Assembly (NCBI GenBank): GCA_035299085.1
Contig: DATGXG010000057.1
Location: forward strand, 117,284-181,283
Direction: 5' to 3'
DNA from: Bacteroidales bacterium
GTDB lineage: Bacteria > Bacteroidota > Bacteroidia > Bacteroidales > UBA10428
DNA length: 64,000 bases
Part shown: one piece after another, positions 18,838 through 27,875 of the stretch
Layout: every line of letters begins with the position of its first letter
Position numbering within the stretch: position 1 is the first letter of the stretch
Made by a program: the position numbers and the translations under genes
The notes under the pieces: model-generated
Databases searched by the model: none
The model's input: only the letters and a program-made list of their open reading frames with translations
What the model was told of the DNA's origin: nothing

Positions 18838-20337
18838 TTACAGTTTAATCGTTCCCCAGCCTTCCCTGTATTCGCGTTTGACAAACTGGTTGGCGGGTTC
18901 AAAGTTGGTGATCTTCATGTTCTCACCATCCCACTTGAATGATTTGTAGCGGGCGGGATATATGAATCCTTCCATTTCACCGTAAGTCGGGTCTTTTCTT
19001 GTAATCTTCTCACGGATATTGAAACTGCGAAGGATCAGGTTGCCCATCAGCACGGTTTCGGTAAGCGGACCGGCATAACCTACGAATGGTGAGTCAACCT
19101 CCATATTACCATAACCTGCAATGCAGGCATCAATCCACTGCCACCAGTGGCCATCCATATCGCCTTCCACACGGGGATATTTTTTAGGCACATTCACTTC
19201 CTTTGTTTTTTCAACCGGAAGCAGGATCGGGTTCCTTCCACCCCATCCGCATGCTGCCTTTCCCTTGGTACCTATGAACAACGTAGCACCTTCATAATCG
19301 TTAAGTCCCGGCCAGTCGCCCATTACATCATTCATATTAAGGCTCGGATCAATCTCATAGGGCCGTTCGGGCGTGATCCCGCCGTCCATCCAATACAGAT
19401 CCAGGTCCTTACCGCTTTTCAATTTATACCTGAAACGTACCGAACTTGAAACAGGTCCGCTCTCAGGGTACTGTGCTTCGCTGAAAATGCCATCATACAC
19501 CGTGCTGGCGCTGCAGGACACTTCGGTCGGGTAACCCAGTTCAAGCAGTTTGAAAGGAGGTCCCATGATATGACAACCCATATCGCCGAGCGCTCCCGTA
19601 CCGAACTGCCACCATCCGCGCCAGTTAAAGGGCACAAGGTTGTCGATATAGTCGGTATACTGAGCTGTTCCCAGCCATAAATCCCATTTCAGTTCTTTTG
19701 GAACCGGCGGGCGGTCCTTCGGCCAGGGAATTCCCTGAGGCCATACGGGACGGTCGGTCCAGCAATACACCTTTTCAATTTCGCCAAGAATGCCAGCTTC
19801 GATCCATTCACGCAGGGTTCTCATGCCGTCGCATGAAGCGCCCTGGTCGCCCATCTGGGTTACCACTTTGTATTTCTCGGCAGCCTGAGTCAGAATGCGG
19901 GCCTCATAAATATCATGAGTCAGTGGTTTCTGCAGGTATAAGTGCTTTTTCAGCTGCATGGCGCTCAATCCCACAATCGCATGGTTATGGTCGGGGATAG
20001 CCACAGAAACCGCATCAAAGTGAGCACTTTCCTTATCGAACATTTCCCTCCAGTCGTGATAAAATTTGGCTTTCGGATATTCCTTAATCCTCGGGGCAGC
20101 CATCCTGTCGTCCACATCGCACAGGAAAGCGATTTCAGCGTTTTTCTTGGGAGCAATGTTGTAATGCCGGATATCGTCGGCACCTTCACCGCCGCAACCC
20201 ACAGCAGCAATGAGCAGTTTATCACTTGGAGCAACATGGCCCAGTCCGCTTACTGTAAAGCTGGGCACGATTGTAAAAGCAGCGGTTGCTGAGGCCGCTG
20301 TTTTTACAAAATTACGTCTCGATATGTTTGTTTTCAT
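18838..20337 (-). CDS. Tat-exported Gfo/Idh/MocA family oxidoreductase
   Basis: 499 residues. Tat signal MKTNISRRNFVKTAASATAAF; then the NAD(P)-binding Rossmann fold LLIAAVGCGGEGADD at about 40, FLCDVDD, SVAIPDHNHAIVGLSAM, and LQKPLTHDIYEARIL, in which the Lys of the family EKP motif (QKP here) is kept. The long C-terminal part (WDLWLGTAQYTDYIDN, GWWQFGTGALGDMGCHIM) matches the Bacteroidota/Planctomycetota branch that carries Tat signals. These enzymes oxidise or reduce sugar-like polyols, in some cases making 3-keto sugars. Last gene of a leftward three-gene operon, three bases after the DUF1080 gene. Confidence 0.9.
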   Translation of the reverse strand: MKTNISRRNFVKTAASATAAFTIVPSFTVSGLGHVAPSDKLLIAAVGCGGEGADDIRHYNIAPKKNAEIAFLCDVDDRMAAPRIKEYPKAKFYHDWREMFDKESAHFDAVSVAIPDHNHAIVGLSAMQLKKHLYLQKPLTHDIYEARILTQAAEKYKVVTQMGDQGASCDGMRTLREWIEAGILGEIEKVYCWTDRPVWPQGIPWPKDRPPVPKELKWDLWLGTAQYTDYIDNLVPFNWRGWWQFGTGALGDMGCHIMGPPFKLLELGYPTEVSCSASTVYDGIFSEAQYPESGPVSSSVRFRYKLKSGKDLDLYWMDGGITPERPYEIDPSLNMNDVMGDWPGLNDYEGATLFIGTKGKAACGWGGRNPILLPVEKTKEVNVPKKYPRVEGDMDGHWWQWIDACIAGYGNMEVDSPFVGYAGPLTETVLMGNLILRSFNIREKITRKDPTYGEMEGFIYPARYKSFKWDGENMKITNFEPANQFVKREYREGWGTIKL

Positions 20338-20340
20338 ATC

Positions 20341-21063
20341 TTATTTTTTTGGATTCTTCATAAGAGGCTTCCAGGCAATTTCCTTAAAGAAGACAACATC
20401 CTTCTCTCCGTGGTTCTGAATGCCAAAATAGCCGGAGTCAGGCCTTGGTCCGTGGAACGGTTCGAAATCGAATTTACGTTCGGGAACAGAATCACCTTCG
20501 GTAAAATCGGTTACCAGGCTGTCGTTAACCACTACGATTGTCCTTGGACCGTCGAGTGTGATCTCATAAGTATTCCATTCGGGACCGGGTTTACCGGGCC
20601 TTGATTTCGGCCATGTAAGAGAATACAAACCTCCTGTATAGTGGTAATAATCTTCTTGTGATAACTCAGGTTTATTATCAATCTGTACTTCATATCCATA
20701 ATAAACAGGCATCCAGGCCTCATATGGTTTGATGGGAATCCTGATAAATACTCCTGAATTGCTGTTCTCATCGCGCATCCTGAAAACCACTTTTAATTTG
20801 CAGTTTCCGAATTTCTGGCCTTCCCAAAAAAGCAGACCCATCCCGCCTTTTGATTTGATCAGACCGTCTTCAACATAGTGTTCGCCATCTCCGACGTGCT
20901 TCCAGCCTGTGAGGTCCTTACCGTTGAACAGCTGGCGCCAGTTTGTATCCACATTGGCTGATACCGAATCAGTTTTAGCAGGAGTTTCAGCTTTTTTACC
21001 ACATGAAGTGACCATGGCTGAAAGCAGGAACAGGCAGGCCGCATACAAAAAGAATTTTTTCAT
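20341..21063 (-). CDS. DUF1080 lipoprotein (3-keto-disaccharide hydrolase-like)
   Basis: 240 residues. Lipobox in MKKFFLYAACLFLLSAMVTSCG, Cys 21. The DUF1080/LamG-like beta-sandwich begins WRQLFNGKDLTGWKHVGDGEH and continues with GLIKSKGGMGLLFWEGQKFGN, NSGVFIRIP, WNTYEITLDG and GYFGIQNHGEKDVVFFKEIAWKPL. DUF1080 proteins include enzymes that hydrolyse 3-keto-glycosides by elimination, after an oxidoreductase has made the 3-keto group. Its place between two Gfo/Idh/MocA genes fits that two-step scheme in the periplasm. Substrate is unknown. Confidence 0.9.
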   Translation of the reverse strand: MKKFFLYAACLFLLSAMVTSCGKKAETPAKTDSVSANVDTNWRQLFNGKDLTGWKHVGDGEHYVEDGLIKSKGGMGLLFWEGQKFGNCKLKVVFRMRDENSNSGVFIRIPIKPYEAWMPVYYGYEVQIDNKPELSQEDYYHYTGGLYSLTWPKSRPGKPGPEWNTYEITLDGPRTIVVVNDSLVTDFTEGDSVPERKFDFEPFHGPRPDSGYFGIQNHGEKDVVFFKEIAWKPLMKNPKK

Positions 21064-21095
21064 AGCTTTTTTATTATATCACGTTAGTTAATTGG

Positions 21096-22490
21096 TTAAA
21101 CGATCTTCATATTTACAGGGTCCCAGTTGATCACCTTCTTCTGGAAATAGCTGTCGTTGCAGGCAAGTGTGGGAGCAGCAGCACGGAAGGCAAATTCCGG
21201 TCCTTCAACAACAGGTTTGTTTTCCCTCACTCCATCGAAGAAATTGACAAAATGCTCGTAATGTTCATCATAATTTTCAGGGGCTTCGTATTTCACACCC
21301 GGTACTTCCGGCTGAGCCTGATCCTGCTGTGACCATTTTTCATTGTATCTCTTCATCAGTTCGTCCTGCATTGCCTGCGGATAAGTATGAAGGGCGTCCC
21401 AGCCCCCGATACCCGGTGCTTTCGGCATAATGCTTTTTGTAAGCGCAAACCCGTTGTCGAGCATATCCATGACGCCTTCACTTCCGATGAAGCGTGTAAC
21501 GCCTTTTTCGCCCTGGCCGCTTACAAAATTCACTCTCAGCATTACCTGGAATGCAGGATGTTCTTTTGTTTGCGGGTATTCCATAAGAGCGGTCATGATA
21601 TCGGGTACATCCCTGCCGTCTTTCCAGTAGTTCAGCTGACCGTTTGCAAAAATCTTAACAGGTCCCATCGAATCGGTGATCAGGTGAATACCTGAAAGCA
21701 GGTGAACAAAAAGGTCGCCGGCCACGCCTGTTCCGAAATCCTTATAATTTCTCCACCAGAAGAATTTCTTGGGATCCCAGGGCATTTTTTCCACTCCGCG
21801 GATGTAGGCATCCCAATCTACAGTCTGGGGTGAACCATCGGTAGGCATTGTGTATTCCCATGCACCCAATGCGCTTTGCCTGTCGTAGAAAGCCTCTATA
21901 CAGTTGAGCTGGCCAATGGCTCCGGCTTTATACTGCTTTTTACCTTCGGCCCATACGATGCTGCTAACACGCTGACTGCCCACCTGCATCGTTTTTCCTG
22001 ATTTTTTCCAGGCTTCGATAACCGGTAAGCCTTCACTGATTTTCTGAACTACGGGTTTTTCGCAATAAACGGGTTTGCCGGCGTTCAATGCTTCGGTTGT
22101 AATACGGGCATGCCAGTTATCACTGGTTGCAATAATTATGGCGTCAATATCTTTGCGCGTGAGCAGTTCACGGTAATCTCGGGTTGTGAAAACGTCTTTT
22201 CCATATTGTTCCTTAGCCCTTTCGAGACGGCCGTTATATAAGTCACAGGCTGCAACAAGCTTAACGCCCGGTACTTTAATCGCTGAATCCGTGTCGGCAT
22301 GACCCATGATTCCCATTCCAATCGTGGCAACCTGAATGTTGTCGTTTGATGAAATCCTTTTCCTGTAAGGGATAACCCTTTTCTCCATCCTGTTTTCACT
22401 TGCCAGTGAATTAATCGAGCCAGCTGCAAGTAATAATGAGGAACTTCCCAGCTGCCTGATGAATGTTCTGCGTGACGGTTTTACTTTCAT
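21096..22490 (-). CDS. Tat-exported Gfo/Idh/MocA family oxidoreductase, first gene of operon
   Basis: 464 residues. Tat signal KPSRRTFIRQLGSSSLLLAAG, Rossmann motif VATIGMGIMGHADTD near 52, DLYNGRLERAKEQYG, and CEKPVVQKISEGLPVI (EKP motif intact). The C-terminal domain FFWWRNYKDFGTGVAGDLFVHLLSG carries the conserved Gly-Asp and His of the substrate side. It is a distant paralogue of the 18838 product. First gene of the leftward operon; the 126-base gap to the divergent rmuC gene must hold its promoter. Confidence 0.9.
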   Translation of the reverse strand: MKVKPSRRTFIRQLGSSSLLLAAGSINSLASENRMEKRVIPYRKRISSNDNIQVATIGMGIMGHADTDSAIKVPGVKLVAACDLYNGRLERAKEQYGKDVFTTRDYRELLTRKDIDAIIIATSDNWHARITTEALNAGKPVYCEKPVVQKISEGLPVIEAWKKSGKTMQVGSQRVSSIVWAEGKKQYKAGAIGQLNCIEAFYDRQSALGAWEYTMPTDGSPQTVDWDAYIRGVEKMPWDPKKFFWWRNYKDFGTGVAGDLFVHLLSGIHLITDSMGPVKIFANGQLNYWKDGRDVPDIMTALMEYPQTKEHPAFQVMLRVNFVSGQGEKGVTRFIGSEGVMDMLDNGFALTKSIMPKAPGIGGWDALHTYPQAMQDELMKRYNEKWSQQDQAQPEVPGVKYEAPENYDEHYEHFVNFFDGVRENKPVVEGPEFAFRAAAPTLACNDSYFQKKVINWDPVNMKIV

Positions 22491-22616
22491 AGAATTAGTT
22501 TGACGTTTAATTGTTATCTTTATAGAGTATTAAGACCTCTTAAATTTAATACAATCCGATTATTAAAACACCGGATATTTATCAATTTTAGAAGGTTCTG
22601 TTAACTGTTTTATAAA

Positions 22617-23975
22617 ATGGAAATTTTTCTCATCGTTGTTATCCTGGTTTTGGCAATTGTTATTCTTTTTCTTCAGTTGGTTTATGGTCCCCGTACCATT
22701 GAAAAATCAATCACTTCACGGCTTGAAGAGCTTGAAAAGAGCAACAGCAATCTCGAAGCCGCACTGCGTGAAGAGGTAAGGGCAAACAGGCAGGAACTCA
22801 CCGTAACCCTTACCACGTTTCAGACTTCTTTTCTTGAAGCCCTGAATTCAATTTCGAAAACACAACTTGATCAGCTTAAGCTCATTCATGATACAAACCG
22901 TTCCGAACTGGCGAGGAGCCTGCAAACTTTCCAGGAATCCTTCGACCGGAATGTGGCTTCCTTTAATAATCTTCAGAAAGAGAAGTTCAGTTCACTAGAA
23001 AGCAGGCAAAATGACCTGATCGCAGATACAGCAAAGAAGCTGGAGCAGATGCGGGAGACGGTAGATGAGAAACTGCAGAAGACACTCAATGAAAGGCTGG
23101 GACAATCGTTTGAACTGGTAAGCAAGCAGCTCGAAAGTGTGCAGAAAGGACTTGGCGAAATGCAGAATCTTGCCCAGGATGTGGGTGGACTTAAGAAAGT
23201 GCTCAGCAATGTGAAAATGCGGGGCGGTTTGGGCGAAGTGCAGCTTGAAATGCTGCTGGAGCAGATTCTTGCTCCGGAACAGTATGATTCGAATGTGAAA
23301 ACAAAGGCCGGATCCTCTGACCTTGTTGAATTTGCCATTCGCCTGCCGGGCAAAGATGACGACAGGGGCGTGGTATACCTGCCGATTGATGCCAAATTCC
23401 CGCAGGATGCCTACCATCACCTTGTCGATATGTATGAACTGGGCGATCCGGAACTGATTGAAACGGCAAGCAAAACCCTAGACAATGCCATAAAACGAAT
23501 GGCAAAGGATATACAGGAAAAATATATTGATCCTCCCAACACAACTGAATTTGGTATTATGTTTCTCCCTTTTGAAGGGTTGTATGCTGAAGTAATAAGG
23601 CGCACCAACCTTATGGAGCAGTTGCAGCGTGATTACAGGATTATGGTAACCGGGCCAACCACGCTGGCGGCCATACTCAACAGTCTGCAGATGGGATTCA
23701 AAACACTTGCCATTCAGAAAAGAAGCGGTGAAGTATGGAAGGTGCTGGGTGCCATTAAAACCGAATTTGAGAAATTCGGAGGTATGCTGGAAAAGGCACA
23801 GAAGAACCTGCACACGGCATCAAATCAGCTTGATGAACTCGTGGGAAAACGCACAAAAGCCATTCAGCGAAGACTCAGGGATGTTGAATCGTTGCCCCAG
23901 GCAGAAGCTACAGGCTTCCTGCCTCTGACCGATGCGGACCTGGAACCTGATGAAGAAGAGCATATCGAAAATTAA
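22617..23975 (+). CDS. rmuC: DNA recombination protein RmuC
   Basis: 452 residues. One N-terminal membrane helix (IFLIVVILVLAIVILFLQLV), a long coiled coil (about 30-200, heptads rich in L, E, Q, K), and then the RmuC core: KMRGGLGEVQLEMLLEQIL, VVYLPIDAKFPQDAYHHLV, FGIMFLPFEGLYAEVIR, and TGPTTLAAILNSLQMGFKTLAIQ. The core has a PD-(D/E)xK-like nuclease fold; loss limits inversion between short repeats in E. coli. Length and layout agree with the family. It heads a short rightward run with gmhA. Confidence 0.95.
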   Translation: MEIFLIVVILVLAIVILFLQLVYGPRTIEKSITSRLEELEKSNSNLEAALREEVRANRQELTVTLTTFQTSFLEALNSISKTQLDQLKLIHDTNRSELARSLQTFQESFDRNVASFNNLQKEKFSSLESRQNDLIADTAKKLEQMRETVDEKLQKTLNERLGQSFELVSKQLESVQKGLGEMQNLAQDVGGLKKVLSNVKMRGGLGEVQLEMLLEQILAPEQYDSNVKTKAGSSDLVEFAIRLPGKDDDRGVVYLPIDAKFPQDAYHHLVDMYELGDPELIETASKTLDNAIKRMAKDIQEKYIDPPNTTEFGIMFLPFEGLYAEVIRRTNLMEQLQRDYRIMVTGPTTLAAILNSLQMGFKTLAIQKRSGEVWKVLGAIKTEFEKFGGMLEKAQKNLHTASNQLDELVGKRTKAIQRRLRDVESLPQAEATGFLPLTDADLEPDEEEHIEN

Positions 23976-24005
23976 ACAAGAACAACTTACAGGTGTTTTT
24001 AAACC

Positions 24006-24572
24006 ATGAATGTGATTAAGAAAGAATTTCTTGAAGCCAAAACCATACTGGAATCATTCCTTGCCGAGGACTCGAATTTTGAAAAAATCGAATCTGCAGG
24101 CAGAATTATGGTGGATGCCCTGAAATCGGGAAAGAAACTTATTTCATGCGGAAACGGCGGGTCGATGAGTGATGCCATGCATTTCGCGGAAGAACTATCC
24201 GGGCAGTTCCGTGACAGGAGAAAGGCTCTTGCAGCCATTTCAATTTCGGACCCTTCACATTTAACCTGTGCCGGCAACGATTTTGGTTTTGAACATATCT
24301 TCTCCCGGTTTATTGAGGCCATGGGCTTTCAGGGCGACGTACTCCTTGCCATCAGCACCAGCGGAAACAGTGCAAACGTGGTGAATGCAGCGCTGACTGC
24401 CAAAGAGAAAGGCATGAAAGTTGTTGCGCTCACAGGTAAACAGGGTGGTAAACTGGCCGGCATTGCGGATGTTGAAGTCAGGGCACCCCAATCGACATAC
24501 TCCGACAGAACACAAGAGATTCACATAAAAATTATTCATTCCCTGATTCACTATATTGAACTGAATATCTGA
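24006..24572 (+). CDS. gmhA: Phosphoheptose isomerase (sedoheptulose 7-phosphate isomerase)
   Basis: 188 residues. SIS-domain motifs are complete: ISCGNGGSMSDAMHFAEELSG, DPSHLTCAGNDFGFEHIF, GDVLLAISTSGNSANVVNA and DRTQEIHIKIIHSLIHYIE. The His and Glu residues of the active site in the last helix are kept. The enzyme converts sedoheptulose 7-phosphate to glycero-manno-heptose 7-phosphate for LPS inner-core heptose. It lies 30 bases after rmuC and 11 before the next gene; no other heptose gene is in the window. Confidence 0.93.
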   Translation: MNVIKKEFLEAKTILESFLAEDSNFEKIESAGRIMVDALKSGKKLISCGNGGSMSDAMHFAEELSGQFRDRRKALAAISISDPSHLTCAGNDFGFEHIFSRFIEAMGFQGDVLLAISTSGNSANVVNAALTAKEKGMKVVALTGKQGGKLAGIADVEVRAPQSTYSDRTQEIHIKIIHSLIHYIELNI

Positions 24573-24583
24573 AACCGGGTGCT

Positions 24584-26029
24584 ATGAAGGGGATTCAATT
24601 TATTTTCACCCTGATTCTGCATTTTATCTTTTTTATGGCATTAACCTTACCGGTTTCTGCGCAACAAAATAATACATTGTTTTTTATGCATAATTTGCCT
24701 GAGGCGAATTATGTAAACCCGGCAGTTCAGATTAACTGCGGCATATTCCTCGGATTACCCGTTGTTTCATCATTCCATTTCAATTATGCCAATAGCGGTT
24801 TTCCTGCAGGGAAAATAGTAACTATTTATACAGATAATACCTTTTCCCGCCGAACGGAAATGAGCACCAGCGGGATGATGCCTAAGAATTATCTGCTTAC
24901 CGAATTACATTCCGTTCTATTGGCCGTCGGAGTGAAAAGAAACGACTTCTACTATTCTTTCACGATCACTGAAAAAAACAACGGTGAAATAATTTACACC
25001 CCTGATTTCATTGAATTTTTCCTGAGGGGCAGTCAGAATTTCGAAGGACAACAGATCCAGCTCGACGGATTGCGGTTCACAATGGATCATTTGCGCGAAT
25101 ATGCACTGGGGATTTCACATAAGTACAATACCAGGCTGACATTCGGGTTGAAATTCAAGGTACTTTTCGGCAAATTCAATTTCACAACAGGAAGCAGTAA
25201 CCTGGGAATTTCGGTTGAACCCACAACCCGGAACCTGCTGTTCGATTTAGGAGCCGGTTACAACAGCTCTTTGCCTTATGGCCTTGTACAAACGGCGCCC
25301 GGTGTTTATGACTGGCAGGAAATATACCCGGAGTCATGGTTTAAACGCATGATGAATATGAATAATCCGGGCCTCGCACTCGATATGGGTTTTATTTACA
25401 AATATTCTGATGATTGGAGTTTTTCAGGAAGCTTATTGGATCTTGGTTTTTTGTGGTACAGATCAAACCTGAATACCTATTCGATTAACGGATCTGACCT
25501 GTATACCGGGCAATTCGGATTAAACAGATGGGATAACCGGTATTTCAGACCTATGTTCAATGAATGGAATACAAATATGAATGCCCGCCTAACAGCCGAA
25601 AGCTATACTTACTTTTTAAGACCCAGGCTATATTTGGGTGCGAGCCGCAAATTGAATGACAGGTACGATATAAATTTCCTGCTTTATAACCGGTTGTTGC
25701 CGTCGAAGCTTCAGACAGGAGCAACAGTTTCAGTACTGACAAGGGCTGATAAGGCATTCCGAACAAGTTTGAGCTGGTCGTATATGAATCACAGTCCCTT
25801 AAACCTGGGTTTGGGTTTTTCTTATGGCCGCAGGCCTGTGCAGATCTATTTTATAACCGACAACCTGGTTGGATTCATTGTGCCGTTAAGTGTAAAAAAT
25901 ATAAATGCCCGGTTCGGTCTCAATATTAACCTGGGGTGTAAAAACGACTTCGATATCAATGATTGCGGCTGCAGCTGGATGCGAAATGAGAGCAGCCGGA
26001 GGGAAAGGAAGAGGGAGATGAGGAAATAG
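24584..26029 (+). CDS. DUF5723 outer-membrane beta-barrel-like protein
   Basis: 481 residues with a signal peptide (MKGIQFIFTLILHFIFFMALTLPVSAQ). The opening NNTLFFMHNLPEANYVNPAVQ and the PLVVSSFHFNYANSGF-like strand are the signature of DUF5723, a Bacteroidota family related to PorV/PorP-type outer-membrane beta barrels. Alternating aromatic strands run to the C-terminus, which ends with a basic tail (SSRRERKREMRK) after NDCGCSW. Function unknown; it may serve gliding or surface attachment. A run of heptamer repeats starts two bases after its stop. Confidence 0.8.
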   Translation: MKGIQFIFTLILHFIFFMALTLPVSAQQNNTLFFMHNLPEANYVNPAVQINCGIFLGLPVVSSFHFNYANSGFPAGKIVTIYTDNTFSRRTEMSTSGMMPKNYLLTELHSVLLAVGVKRNDFYYSFTITEKNNGEIIYTPDFIEFFLRGSQNFEGQQIQLDGLRFTMDHLREYALGISHKYNTRLTFGLKFKVLFGKFNFTTGSSNLGISVEPTTRNLLFDLGAGYNSSLPYGLVQTAPGVYDWQEIYPESWFKRMMNMNNPGLALDMGFIYKYSDDWSFSGSLLDLGFLWYRSNLNTYSINGSDLYTGQFGLNRWDNRYFRPMFNEWNTNMNARLTAESYTYFLRPRLYLGASRKLNDRYDINFLLYNRLLPSKLQTGATVSVLTRADKAFRTSLSWSYMNHSPLNLGLGFSYGRRPVQIYFITDNLVGFIVPLSVKNINARFGLNINLGCKNDFDINDCGCSWMRNESSRRERKREMRK

Positions 26030-26030
26030 T

Positions 26031-26064
26031 AGTCACCAGTCACCAGTCACCAGTCACCAATCAC
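26031..26064 (+). repeat. Tandem heptamer AGTCACC, about 4.8 copies
   Basis: Four AGTCACC units and a final AATCAC follow the DUF5723 stop at once. The same heptamer recurs at 63451-63485. Confidence 0.85.
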
Positions 26065-26150
26065 TTAAATCCCTATTGACTTTTATTTCAATAATTTGTA
26101 ATTTGTGTTTGCTTTTCATTCATTCCATTCTTAACTAATCCTAAAAAACT

Positions 26151-26669
26151 ATGAAAAAAACATTCCTTTTCCTGTTTGTGGCTGCTCTTGTATTGGGATC
26201 ATGCCAGACCAAACCTGAAGTCAAACCGGTGGATACTGCCGCAGAAAAAGCAAAGCTGGATTCATTATTTACAATATTCAACAACTCATTCAACCAAAAG
26301 GATGTCACTACAATTGCCGGAAATTTGTCTGAAAACCTGGCTGCATGGGGTACGGATCCCTCAGAATTTTGGCCTAAGAAAAATTTAGTGGATGAATGGA
26401 CTAAAATGTTTGCTGACACAGCTGTTCATATTAACTATACTGTTGAAAAACGTGAAATCAATGTAGCACCGGATGGAAACTCTGCAATGGTTGTTGAACA
26501 ATACGTCATGCCATCAGTAAGCAAGAAATTATGGATACGAACCATTTATCATACTATTAAAGCGGACAATAAATGGATGATTGATTTCATCAGCTGGAAT
26601 TTTCTTACGAAAAATGAAGATGTTGCAGTGGTTGATAAAGCGCTGGCAGTGCCGATGGCAAAGAAATAG
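26151..26669 (+). CDS. NTF2/SnoaL-like lipoprotein
   Basis: 172 residues. Lipobox in FLFVAALVLGSCQTK (Cys 18). The rest fits the NTF2-like DUF4440/SnoaL_3 fold: an N-terminal helix with KLDSLFTIFNNSFNQKDVTTIAGNLSENL, a helix DEWTKMFAD, and a four-strand sheet VHINYTVEKREINVAP, AMVVEQYVMPS, LWIRTIYHTIKADNKWMIDFISW. Such folds bind or modify small ligands or act as immunity-like lipoproteins; no catalytic residues are clear. Stands alone; a dispersed repeat follows. Confidence 0.8.
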   Translation: MKKTFLFLFVAALVLGSCQTKPEVKPVDTAAEKAKLDSLFTIFNNSFNQKDVTTIAGNLSENLAAWGTDPSEFWPKKNLVDEWTKMFADTAVHINYTVEKREINVAPDGNSAMVVEQYVMPSVSKKLWIRTIYHTIKADNKWMIDFISWNFLTKNEDVAVVDKALAVPMAKK

Positions 26670-26978
26670 AGCATAAAAAGATCGTCATTGCGAACCCCGG
26701 TTCCTCCGGGGTGAAGCAATCTGCCGGCACGGGCACACCATTACAAAGAGCGGAGATGTAAGTGTCTCCGCTTTTTTATTTTAATATTTTTGTCTTTAAT
26801 AGTTCAAAACCGTAAATTTATCTCTTGTAAGCTCCTCAAGGTAATTAAGAATGTCATGCAGAGCGGAACTTGTCCGATGAAATCGGGAGTCGAAGCATAA
26901 GAAGTAGGTTGTTGAAATGGTGTTGAGTTAGGCAGAGAAGGAGCTATTCAAACGGCTAATCATAAAGCCACATATTAC
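26670..26978. other. Intergenic gap with repeats before comM
   Basis: 309 bases without a gene. It holds the inverted copy of the palindromic repeat (26683-26722), a small hairpin AAAGAGCGGAGA.. / ..TCTCCGCTTTTTT near 26752-26777 that may terminate the lipoprotein gene, and a second repeat-like tract near 26851-26900 (GTCATGCAGAGCGGAACTTG). No open frame of note. Confidence 0.6.
26683..26722 (-). repeat. Dispersed palindromic repeat, copy 3 (inverted, divergent stem)
   Basis: On the minus strand it begins AGATTGCTTC and ends CGCAATGACG over the same 40-base length as copies 1 and 2. The centre differs (ACCCCGG..CCGGGGT in place of TGACCG..CGGTCA), and both arms change together, so the stem is kept. 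Confidence 0.7.
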
Positions 26979-27836
26979 ATGCTTGTAAAAACATACGGTG
27001 GAGCGGTGTATGGAGTTAATGCCGCGGTGATAACCATGGAAGTCAACATTATCCAGGGCGCCAGCTTCTTCCTTGTCGGGTTGCCTGACAGTGCCGTTAA
27101 GGAAAGCCAGTTCCGGATTGAATCCACCCTCAAATCATGCGAATTCCGTATGCCGGGCCGTAAGATCATTATCAATATGGCACCGGCCGATCTGAAGAAG
27201 GAAGGGTCTGCCTATGATCTTCCCCTCGCAATAGGCATTCTGGCTGCCAGCGAGCAAATTGAATGTCCCGACCTTGAAAAGTATATTATCATGGGTGAGC
27301 TGTCACTTGATGGCGGCATTAAACCTATTAAAGGAGTGTTGCCCATTGCCATTGAGGCCCGGCGCCAGGGTTATAAGGGATTCATTCTTCCGGCCCACAA
27401 TGCCCGTGAAGCAGCTGTTGTAAATAACCTGGACGTCATAGGTGTGGAACATTTCAAACAGGCGGTTGAGTTTCTTACGGGGCAAACCGAGATTGAACCA
27501 ACCGTAGTGGATACACGAAATGAATTCATCAACAATATCAACGATTACGATGAGGACTTCTTTGATGTAAAAGGCCAGGAAAATGTAAAGCGGGCACTTG
27601 AAATCGCTGCGGCCGGTTCGCATAATCTCCTGATGATCGGCCCTCCGGGCTCAGGAAAGACTATGCTGGCAAAACGGATTCCTACGATCCTGCCGCCTCT
27701 TTCACTTAACGAAGCCCTCGAAACGACGAAAATACATTCGGTGGCCGGCAAAATGGGAAAGGATGCTTCGCTGATGACGTGCAGGCCTTTCCGGTCGCCA
27801 CACCACACAATTTCCGACGTAACATACTTAAATTAA
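26979..27836 (+). pseudogene. comM: comM (YifB-type) 5' part, interrupted by the prophage
   Basis: The first 280 codons are true comM: MLVKTYGGAVYGVNAAVITMEVN (lon-like domain), GELSLDGGIKPIKGVLP, then the AAA+ start with Walker A LLMIGPPGSGKTMLAKRIP and RPFRSPHHTISDV. Native sequence ends at 27818-27820; the remaining codons (TYLN, then stop) come from phage DNA. ComM is a hexameric helicase that drives branch migration in natural transformation. The truncated product lacks Walker B and cannot be active. The Walker B half lies at 59519-60223 in a compatible frame. Confidence 0.93.
27819..27820. other. attL: probable crossover dinucleotide GT
   Basis: Host side ..TTCCGAC, then GT, then phage AACATACTTAA. 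The host base before GT is C here and T at attR, so strand exchange most likely occurs at GT, as serine integrases use a 2-base core. Confidence 0.65.
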
Positions 27837-27842
27837 TTGGCG

Positions 27843-27850
27843 TATATTTG
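27843..27850 (+). promoter_or_regulatory. Candidate -7 box of the recombinase gene
   Basis: TATATTTG fits the Bacteroidota -7 consensus TAnnTTTG and lies 25 bases before the ATG at 27876, only 22 bases inside attL. No clear -33 TTG at ideal spacing was seen, so this rests on the one box. Confidence 0.4.
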
Positions 27851-27875
27851 CATTGAATATCAATATTTCAATGCA

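Noticed and set aside
26979..27836. Intact short YifB-like gene of 286 codons
   Set aside because: The last residues TYLN come from phage DNA after attL, and the missing half is present in frame at 59519; it is half a gene.
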